Source: Bryopsis sp. KO-2023 (lineage: Eukaryota > Chlorophyta > Ulvophyceae > Bryopsidales > Bryopsidaceae). Taken from it: a stretch of DNA of 64,000 nt. The translations under genes were made by a program, and so were the position numbers. The stretch spans positions 6,665,501 through 6,729,500 of the forward strand of contig BSYQ01000005.1 of NCBI GenBank assembly GCA_030272585.1, read 5' to 3'. How positions within the stretch are numbered: position 1 is the stretch's first letter; every line of letters begins with the position of its first letter. Below are positions 38,301 through 47,174 of the stretch, one piece after another. Below the pieces are notes generated by a model. The model saw nothing but the letters and a program-made list of their open reading frames with translations. It was not told where the DNA came from and ran no database searches.

Positions 38301-40014
38301 TTATCGCCACTGAGCTTTGTGGGACCTACAGTGTAGCCTCTTTTGAACCCCCCCCCTTTTTTTTTTTTAGGCTCCATCATCATCAGAAAAATTCCCCACA
38401 CGCGCAAGCCAATGTTTTTTTATCGCCACTGAGCTTTGTGGGACCTACAGTGTAGCCTCTTTTGAACCCCCCCCCTTTTTTTTTTTTAGGCTCCATCATC
38501 ATCAGAAAAATTCCCCACACGCGCAAGCCAATGTTTTTTTATCGCCACTGAGCTTTGTGGGACCTACAGTGTAGCCTCTTTTGAACCCCCCCCCTTTTTT
38601 TTTTTTTTAGGCTCCATCATCATCAGAAAAAACTGTTCATGTATTTGTAGGTTGACATTTCCCAAGGAGGAGTCAGGGTGACGATTGGAGGAAAGCGAGC
38701 AACGGGCGAGTGCCCAAGTGAGTTTCTTCACCTAGCAACGAGTGTTCAGAGGAGAGGGCAGGAGATTCTCACGGGTGAAGTTAGTGCTTGTGGGCAACCA
38801 TCTTCGGGAAGTGACGTCACTTATGAAGGCCTGCAAAGGACAATCCTCAACGGGTTTGAAAATATAAAAAAATTGATACAAACATCGGCCAATGTATCCT
38901 TACCTCGTGGGCTGACTGCAGCAATGTCACCGTTGAACGGGGCTATTCCAGCACCTGTGATGTTTGATCGTCGCAAACGAGCTCGGTCTCCTGTGTCCAG
39001 TAAACCCCGTGTGACAACTCCCATTGATAAAGCACCCAGGCCTTTAGTGGTTGCGTTCCCCAATTTGGATGCGGTATGTGGGAAGCCCTTTGCTATCGAT
39101 GCCTTGTGGCAGATTTGGATGGAAGGATGGCAATGTGCCGGCACATCACACGGACCCTTCAAAGAAATGGTAAGAAAAATGGTCTCAAATTTTCAGTTCA
39201 CCATACCATAGTGTACATTAAACTTTCAGAGTTGTGTAAATAAATACGAACATATTTAATTTTGCAACAAGTTGTGGAAAGTAAAAAAAAAAGGAAAGTA
39301 AAGTAAAGCACAAGCTGTATGAACCCCCAAACACGACTTTCTCGTGATTGTATAAGGTTTGGGATACGATCCAATGCAGCATGAAGAACAACCTACTGCA
39401 TTTATTTATTCCTGAAAGTTAACTCCAAAAACTGTGATATTTGCTATTAAATGTATCAGCAACTAAGACAAGTCTCACACCATCAACAGCTCAAGACGAA
39501 GGGACAACGGCGCCTCTATAAGGAACGAGCTTCTGAAGAGAAGGGAAAGAGGATTCGGTGAGGCACTCCCAGAAAGTTGTCACCTGTGATATCGTAAGAG
39601 AGCAAACTACCTTCTAAATTTCCCCTTGCCGTTTCTTTGAAGATATATAGCAACAACGATCGAGCTGGTCGCCATGGAAATTGCTGCCTCTCCCGACCCT
39701 GCTGCATACGTCACAGAAATTCCAAGGAGTATTAGACTATGGAATGAGTATCTTAGTGCTTCGAACATCAAGTCTACGAAGCAATTGGGTACCATAATCA
39801 TGGATGAACTCAGAAGAGAGGGATTGACACATCCAGGGAAAGCTCTTCAAAGCTCGGGTAATATGATCAATTATATTCATTGCAAATAGTGTACTTCATT
39901 CAAGTAGTACTTGGAAAATGAGGTTGTGCTTGTATCATTTATGCAGGTCAATTGTGGACCAACGAAAAATACAGGAGTGCAACCTTGCTCTGGAAACGTT
40001 TTCATAGGGGGTAG
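32350..40014 (+). CDS. Crypton/NDC10-type tyrosine recombinase, 17 exons, apparently intact
   Basis: Exons: 32350-32573, 32736-32946, 33775-34041, 34223-34291, 34694-34860, 34960-35100, 35185-35350, 35646-35818, 35958-36111, 36344-36504, 36680-36914, 37346-37495, 37739-37900, 38651-39169, 39490-39557, 39643-39857 and 39947-40014 (TAG), about 1,049 aa with no frame break. The centre follows the NDC10 domain II/Crypton layout: ALERGDN (Arg about 372), ANRGKGNRN (Lys about 412), PLRCGVVWDACLLAF then PPDF and RRPWYDDCF, HLMR (H-x-x-R, 564-567), ELGHWGDD (His about 589), SASYKHLP (Tyr about 605) and VAGF. These supply R-K-HxxR-H-Y of tyrosine recombinases, which cut and rejoin DNA through a Tyr link. 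The C-terminus (ALWQIWMEGW, then QRRLYKER) could be a GCR1_C-like DNA-binding part. Exon 1 has an 18-aa tandem duplication (GEVLPVQG twice). The exon 10 donor (GTCGGT) is weak. The many introns suggest a host gene rather than a naked transposon. Confidence 0.66.
33369..33430. repeat. Hairpin repeat in intron 2 of the recombinase gene
   Basis: Arms TCTGGGACAGT...AAGGGGCTTAAA and TTTAAGCCCCTT...ACTGTCCCAGA pair almost perfectly over about 28 bp around a 6-nt loop. A degenerate copy of the outer segment lies just upstream near 33,297. MITE-like. Confidence 0.55.
37996..38625 (+). repeat. Tandem array of 117-bp units, each with a splice-acceptor-like start
   Basis: Five full units and a sixth partial unit of about 117 bp, more than 95 percent alike by eye. 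Each has a C-run, a T-run, TAG, then GCTCCATCATCATCAGAAAA. The array lies in intron 13 of the recombinase gene, directly before exon 14 (38651). Confidence 0.85.
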
Positions 40015-40419
40015 GTGAATATTAAGATGATGGGGAGGGAAGGTTCGGAAGGGCAGGTGTTCAAGCTAGGATAAGAATCTTGGATGAAAGCAGGGATAGG
40101 CGGAGGGATTCCAAGAACATGATAGTTCATTGCGGGTCGGTTTAAATATTTTTGTGGACTTGATCATGTTTCAAAGCTTTCCAAGTAAATTCAAAGAAGG
40201 CGTTCTTGTGTTGATCGTGACGAACCCAGCCCAAAGGGCGTTGTGCGGGGAACGCAAGGGGAACATGAGCGTCTGCTGAAACTTCGTGTTTCCTTATTTT
40301 TTAGGGGGAGGGGGGTGGCAAAGAGGGTCTGAAATCCTGGGTAGTCCTCTGATTCATTGTTTCTGTTGCTGTCTTTTTTTATTACTGTTGTTGGTGTTCC
40401 TGTTATTGTTTTTGTTGTA

Positions 40420-43010
40420 TAAGTGGAGAAATTCCCTTTGGGAAATTCACTCCTGGAAAATCAAGGATTGCCTATAAGTCCTACCCCAAAGAGAGTTTTC
40501 TTTCGAAACTTGAATGATGTGTTTGTCAAAATACAAAATCTCAGCTTTTCAAAAATTAGACCAAACAAATGTATATGCAGGCTGCCACGACGGATTCCAC
40601 TTCGGTGGGGAAATTCACTCTAGGAATATGAAGGATTGCCTATAAGTCCCACCCCAGGGGGAGTTTTATTTCGAAACTTGAATGATGTGTTTGTCAAAAT
40701 ACAAAATCTCAGTGTTTCAAAAATTAAACCAAACAAATGTATATGTGGGCAGCCACGACGGATTCCACTTTGGTGGGGAAATTCAATGTGGGAAAATCAG
40801 GTTTTTTCTTGGATTGTCTATAAGTCCTATCCCAGGGGGACTTTTTTTTCGAAACATGAATGATGTGTTTGGCATATTCCAAAGTCTCAGTGTTCCAAAA
40901 ATCAAACCAAACAAATGTATATGTGAGCTACCACGACGGATTCCAGTTTGGTGGGGAAATCCACTCTGGGAAAATCAGAGATTGCCTATAAGTCCTACCC
41001 CAGGGAGAGTTTTCTTTCGAAACTTGGATGATGTGTTTAGCAAAATACAAAGTGTCAGTGGTCCAAAAATTGGACTAAACAAATGTATATGTGGGCTGCC
41101 ACGTCGGATTTTACTTTGGTGGGGAAATTCACAAAAGGAAAATCAGGTCTTTTTTTGGATTGCCTATAAGTCCTACCACAGGGAGAGTTTTCTTCCGAAA
41201 CTTGGATGATGTGTTTAGCAAAATACAAAGTGAAACGAGGCTACTTTTTTCAAGGTCCCCTCGCCCTCCTAGAGGAGGACGAGTGCCTTCCTCAAGCGTC
41301 TCGTTAGATAGAACTTCCTTACACGAATAAAGTTATAAAGAAGATACAACGACCTTTTCCTTCCACACTCTTATACCCTAGCGTCACAGCGCATCAAACC
41401 CTTGTTCCTGTCGACGTGTCACTATTCACTAGGAATTCACACATCTCCTTGCCACCTCAACTGTGAACGTGCCCCTATTCCACGAGAACTCAGTGAGTTC
41501 AACTCACACGTCCAATTGACAACTCGACTTTGATGGCTGCCACATCATCATCCATCAAACTCCATCGAGCTTGGTTGTAGTCGTGACTCCAAGGGTGTCG
41601 CACTACTGCACCTCTGCACCTCTACACCTCTGCACCTCTGCACCTCTGCACTGCTGCACCTCTGCACTGCTGCACGCTGCACTGCTGCACGCTGCACTGC
41701 TGCACGCTGCATCCACCGCTGCACGCTGCACTCCTACACGCCGTACTCTCGCACGATGCTCCTACACGTTGCACTCTTGCAACCTTCTCTTTTTCAGCTG
41801 CAGGAAGCATGGCAACTACTCTTGTAGTTCCAGCTCGAGTGCTGCGATAACCAACCGTTACACAAAGTGTCAGTGGTCCAAAAATTGGACTAAACAAATG
41901 TATATGTGGGCTGCCACGTCGGATTTTACTTTGGTGGGGAAATTCACTATAGGAAAATCAGGTCTTTTTTTGGATTGCCTATAAGTCCTACCCCAGGGAG
42001 AGTTTTCTTTCGAAACTTGGATGATGTGTTTAGCAAAATACAAAGTGTCAGTGGTCCAAACATTGGACTAAACAAATGTATATGTGGGCTGCCACGTCGG
42101 ATTTTACTTTGGTGGGGAAATTCACTATAGGAAAATCAGGTTTTTTTTTGGATTGCTTATAAGTCCTACCCCAGGGAGATTTTTACTTCGAAACTTGAAT
42201 GATGTGTTTGGCATATTCCAAAGTCTCAGTGTTCCAAAAATCAAACCAAACAAATGTATATGTGAGCTGCCACGACGGATTCTAGTTTGGTGGGGAAATC
42301 CACTGTGGGAAAATCAGAGATTGCCTATAAGTCCCACCCCAGGGGGAGTTTTCTCACCAAACTTGAATGATGTGTTTGCCGAAATACAAAGTCTCCGTGT
42401 TTCAAAAATTAGACCAAACAAATGTATATGTGAGCTGCCACGACGAATTGCAGTTCGGTGGGGAAATCCACTCTAGGAAAATCAGAGATTGCCTATAAGT
42501 CCCATCCCAGGGAGATTTTTCTTTCGAAACTTGAATGATGTGTTTGGCATATTTCAAAGTCTCAGTGTTCCAAAAATTAGACTAAACAAATGTATATGTG
42601 AGCTGCCACGACGAATTGCAGTTTCATGGGGAAATCCACTCTGGGAAAATCAGAGATTGCCTATAAGTCCCATCCCAGGGGGATTTTTCTTTCGAAACTT
42701 GAGTGATGTGTTTGTCAAAATACAAAATCGCAGTGTTTCGAAAATTAGATCAAACAAATGTATATGTGGGCTGCCACGTCGAATTCCACTTTGGTGGGGA
42801 AATTCACTCTAGGGAAATCAAGGATTGCCTATAAGAGGGGGAGTTTTCTTTCGAAAGTTGAATGATGTGTTTGGCACATTCTAAAGTCTGAGTGTTCCAA
42901 AAATTAGATCAAACAAATGTATATGTGGGCTGCCACGTTGGATTTCAGTTTGGTGGGGAAATTCACTCTAGGAAAATTAAGGATTGCCCATAAGTCCCAT
43001 AATGGACTTA
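40420..43010 (+). repeat. Satellite array, about 170-bp units
   Basis: At least eleven diverged units of about 165-183 bp. Each contains GATTGCCTATAAGTCC, a CGAAACTTGAATGATGTG stretch, ACAAATGTATATGTG and a TGGTGGGGAAATTCACT end. Unit starts fall near 40422, 40605, 40773, 40955, 41121, 41935, 42113, 42290, 42460, 42628, 42797 and 42957. ORFs here read the same repeated peptide and are by-products of the array. It is interrupted at 41231-41862 by a solo LTR. Confidence 0.85.
41231..41862. mobile_element. Solo LTR (632 bp) inside the satellite array
   Basis: Starts TGAAAC and ends GTTACA, flanked by CAAAG at 41226-41230 and 41863-41867. TG...CA ends plus a 5-bp duplication fit a solo LTR left by recombination. 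An AATAAA-type signal lies at about 41,327 if read plus. It contains a CTGCACCTCTGCACC-type simple repeat at 41,610-41,720. No coding sequence. Confidence 0.75.
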
Positions 43011-45004
43011 TGGCCATTTTTTGGAAGAATGGCTGTAGCGTGGTTTCTTTCTAGCGCTTTCGAGATATCAAGGACGAGGTTGAAGTTGTGAGACGCGAGC
43101 GGAAGGAGTTTCTAGGCCACATCGAACGTTGTCCAGGGGTTTGGACTTTGCAGGCGTCGTCCGGGCTTGACAGGGGGCGGATCGAGTGCGACTGTGACGT
43201 GCCAAGACGCCGTCCGCAGCGCGACTTCCAAAGCCTATGCTCGCTCGTTTCGCGCGGACTCTCCCGACCGTTTTTTCTTTTTCGAGGACGCTCGACGCTC
43301 GACCCTCGCGGCTCCTGTTTTCAGCGCTTCGGGTCCGTCTGGCTTTCACCAAGCCACGTCCATCGCGCCGTCCGGAGAACGCGGCTAGAACGCTCGACCT
43401 CCCTTCCCTCAGAGCCACGGGACGCCAGAAACGGCGGAATCGGTCTGAGGGCGACGGGTGTGTGTCAGACGTGAAGCGTCGTACAACATTAGGCCGATAA
43501 CTCCCCTCGCATTATCGACCGCCCTGCAGGGGTTATCACCCCCTTGTTACCCCTTGTTTCTGGAGGAAAAAAGAGGGGTGCTCATACCATAGCTCTGTTC
43601 CGTGCAAGTGGATCATCCCACTTGATGGGCGGTTCGCACATTTTCGGAGATACAGAAACGCCTTCGCTTGAGTCAGATATCAATTTTGCCGTTTCAGATT
43701 CACCATTCTCTATGTCAGCCATGATGCTTTCATCGTTTCATCCACAGGGTACGTTCACATTCAAAATCTACTCATTTTGATCGCTGAAGTACATTTTTTT
43801 TTCGGTGCCGTGTTGGTATACAAGAGCTGGAGCTTTGCCTTTCGCCCACAACCTCTCCACGGAAAAAACTCGATGATGGGGCTTATCAACTTCACATTTC
43901 TACACCACCAAGAAAAACAATGCTGACACAAATTTCATCGATCGCTCATTTTCCTCAATAAAATCAACCACCCATGGGTGAAAGGCAGTTCATTCAAAAA
44001 CAGTAAAATTGAGATGAAACCAATTTTAGGATTCGCACACTGTGCTATCAAATAGGAAGCAAAGTTAAATGGGGAAATGCAATTTCTTAACACTGTTGGC
44101 CTGTGTCAGTAGATTTCAACTGACTTCAACAGCATTTGCCCCACGTAGGGCACAGAGGAGAGTCGAAAGGAAGCAGTTCCCTTGCTGCTTGAAAATTTTC
44201 GACTTTCAAAATGTCGCTCGGCGACCGGGAGAGGGTCAGTTTTCAGCCGGCCTGTAGACCACGACAGCCTAACTAGAAATCACCAATTACCTGTTTTCTT
44301 TTTTGTAAGAGAAATATCAATTGCTCTTTGACCAAAATGGCAAGAGGTTTCATCAACCTGGATCATGTCTACCTCTTGATTATTGGACTTGTTTTCATTG
44401 CTTGCTTTAAATTTCGTTTTGAATCCATCCCTGTACATGAAATGATCATATTTTGCTACTGGGAAAACAAAAGGCGTGAGTGCAGGAGTTCGCTCTCCAC
44501 AGAGGGGGAAAAAGTAGTTTTTCCAGGTTGGAAAAGACAAATTCTCTTAGCTAGAATTGGGGTATTGAAACGTGTCCCGTCCGCAATCTCCGCATGCTCG
44601 GCTACTTTCACAAAGAAAAATGCAGCAAGAATCAGAATTAGAAAGGAAAAAAAAATAGAAGTGCCAGGAGCAATATCAGCCGCATATTACTTTCTTCTTT
44701 TGAGAAAGAAAAAAACTGCGAGTCCCCTGGATGCATGAAAAATAGATATATTAAAAACAAAATTCAAATCAAACAAATAAATAAAGTCTTAAAAACCTGC
44801 AGGAAGTGAAATACAGTGATACTTCCTACAGTTTTTTGATCGATGCACTGAACTTCGAACCAAGCTCATTGGTTTCCATACCGTTCAGCAGTTGACTGCT
44901 CGGGGAATGGCTGCAATGGACCTCACAATTCGCCTACAATACAATTGCCATGATACCAAATGAGTAAATTGTTGAACCTCCCTGGAAAAATCATCACCTG
45001 TTTC
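43011..45004. other. Intergenic region without a recognised gene
   Basis: A GC-rich block at 43,070-43,470 contains overlapping ORFs on both strands, the longest about 128 codons, none with a recognisable domain. It could be a decayed element. The rest, including a 136-codon ORF at 44,328, shows no supporting splice or domain evidence. Confidence 0.35.
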
Positions 45005-45094
45005 CATAGGCGCAACCAGGGGGGTCTGGGGGGGCCTGGCCCCCCTAAAAAATTTTCTGGCCCACCCTCCCCCGAAATCCTGGTTGCGTCTATG
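45005..45094. mobile_element. 90-bp MITE with hAT-like 8-bp target duplication
   Basis: Terminal inverted repeats CATAGGCGCAACCAGG and CCTGGTTGCGTCTATG. Flanks are CCTGTTTC (44997-45004) and CCTGTTGC (45095-45102), an 8-bp duplication with one mismatch. The interior is a G-run/C-run palindrome. Confidence 0.65.
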
Positions 45095-46163
45095 CCTGTT
45101 GCCGATTCATCCGCTCCACAAAATTATAAACTAATGAATACACCATTCAGTCATCCAAGACCTGGATTGTGTAGAGTTGTGGGTATGCTACCCCAGCTCT
45201 GCATTCTGATTTTGTGCGTTGTCGACTGCAACTTTCATCTTGAGGCTTTTGTCTTGTTTCAACAGAGCGTCATTATCTCACCCCAGGGTCATGTTCAGTG
45301 GTTCTGCCTCTCCATTTCGTCCCCCAATGTGAACGCTCAGCTCCAAAACGCATTGTGAGACCGACTCTACACCATATACAGATTCCATAGAAAAGGGTTG
45401 CTAAAACTAATGGAAAATCGATTCCCAATGATCCCCACCAGCTCAGCCCACTGGCCTTATAAAAATCCGCCAAGCTAGGACGCCTATCCCGATCGCCAGT
45501 TCGGCTCCGTCCCCCGCATCGCTAGCCCCCCTCACAGGTTGATAACGACTCTACACCACACCTTGGTCAAAAGTTTCAGATTCCAATCCAGACTGCGGTA
45601 GTTTTTGCTTAAAATTTCAGGCAACACTTCGAGGACAAGGACCTGCTGGGAATCCCCCCACGCTGCTTCTGTGAAGATCCAGCGAAACCTCGTTGCGCTG
45701 GCCGTTATGGGGGGAGTCAGCCACTGTAACATTGGCGCCACCCAAAATTTAAACGCCAAAGGAAAAAGGACAAAACATTTTGATCACCCCCTCGTTCGAA
45801 CGAATTCGTTCTTCTTTTATGTAACTCCTCCTCCACCTCCTGGTCCGTATAAAAAGGGTGGGATAAGAGCTGGTAGAACACACAAAGAACACCGAAGTTA
45901 CGGCCGGATATCTTTCATACACAATTCCTCATTTAAAAACAAGTACTGGTCAACATGCAGTCCAATTTCCCCTAACCATATCCATGCCGAAATACCGAAT
46001 CAAACAGATCATGTTTCCCCACTACTCTTCTCCATAATCATAATCATAATCATAATTACAACCCACAGCAAAAGAGAGCCATCACCCTCTATGATGCTGG
46101 AACAAAGACAAAAAGGAAAGAAAAGAAAAAGAAAAACAAAAAAAACAAAAACAAAACAAAAAC

Positions 46164-46312
46164 CTTAGGATTGTAAACCTGCTGAACGTATTGAAGCCAT
46201 TTTGCTGATAACTAAAGCTAATTTGCCCGATGGCACCCTACTAAAAAGATCCTTGGGATTAGCCCATCGAAAAACATCTGAATGCAAAGAACGAAAGGAA
46301 GAATAAAAAGGA
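46164..46312 (-). mobile_element. LINE tail, 3' piece split off by the chromovirus
   Basis: Minus-strand sequence continues the LINE ORF2 interrupted at 56,986. After the CATTC target site the C-terminal wording resumes (VPSGKLALVISKMASIRSAG) and stops at TAA 46164-46166, but one base is missing after the junction, so the frame is broken there. Beyond the stop the sense strand is T-rich. Confidence 0.6.
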
Positions 46313-46317
46313 CATTC
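46313..46317 (+). other. Target-site duplication CATTC (left)
   Basis: CATTC directly precedes the 5' LTR and is repeated at 56986-56990 after the 3' LTR. Confidence 0.9.
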
Positions 46318-46420
46318 TGATAGTAGTAACTCGGGTTTGGGGTGTTATGTAGTACAATTGGGAGTACGACAGGGTTTATAGGGCAGGGGGCCCTCCTGTA
46401 AAAATTAATCTTCCCAGTGA

Positions 46421-46455
<35 letters not shown>

Positions 46456-46489
46456 TGCTTGTGTCTCGGGGTCCTAGACCCCCTTATCA
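46318..46489 (+). repeat. 5' LTR (172 bp)
   Basis: TGATA...TATCA ends. Contains a (CT)n(GT)n tract near 46,420-46,458. Matches 56814-56985 along its length. Confidence 0.92.
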
Positions 46490-46491
46490 TT

Positions 46492-46503
46492 TGGTTTCGG
46501 AGC
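46492..46503 (+). promoter_or_regulatory. Primer-binding site, initiator-Met tRNA type
   Basis: TGGTTTCGGAGC begins 3 bp after the LTR and matches the common TGGTATCAGAGC initiator-Met complement at 10 of 12 positions. Confidence 0.6.
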
Positions 46504-47174
46504 AAGGCGAGGCCAGGCGCACCCCACAGGAGAACTCGCGAACCCCCCCCCAAAGATCTGACCTTAGGGATTACTAAATCCCACAGATCTGGAACTCTGT
46601 GTTCCAGGGGTCGCGAGGAGAGCTATCCTTCGAACGACGTGCTCGCGTCGTCGTTCGAAAACGTCAGGCGAAGTCGCAAAAGAATCGGAGTCCAGTGAAC
46701 GAATTTCTGGAAACCTACAGATCTGTAGATCTAAAGGAAAACAAGGCGAAAGCACGACAACAGTGCAAGGAGAGCAACGATCGGCGTAAACCCGAAACGC
46801 GCAGGCGAACAACTGAAAGTGCGAACCGGCGAAGGAAAGAACGTCGTCCGGAACGACCAACTTCCGTCGACTGACGCTTCTGCCAGTAACACGAAAAACA
46901 GTCGTTCTGGCAGGTGACTCATTGTCACTCTTTCCAGCGCGCAATCGGTTACCGCACCGCCTGAGTCACGACTGGTTCTACAGTTAGTCGTAGACTGAAT
47001 CACCGGCCAAGGTACTAACCTAGTCGGCTGACAGAACGCGAACGGGAAAGTAACACCCGACGTTGTCAAGTGTAAAACTCCTATCTATTTCTGACCTAGT
47101 AAGGTTCAAGAAAAGATAGCGACTAGGATTGCAACCAGAACTGAAACAAGTTCGCATCCAAGGCACCAGAAAGT

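Noticed and set aside
40436-42812. Repeated ORFs (PISPTPGRVFFRNLNDVF type) as a protein family
   Set aside because: They are frames through a satellite monomer; codons drift, stops are frequent, and no splice or start signal recurs.
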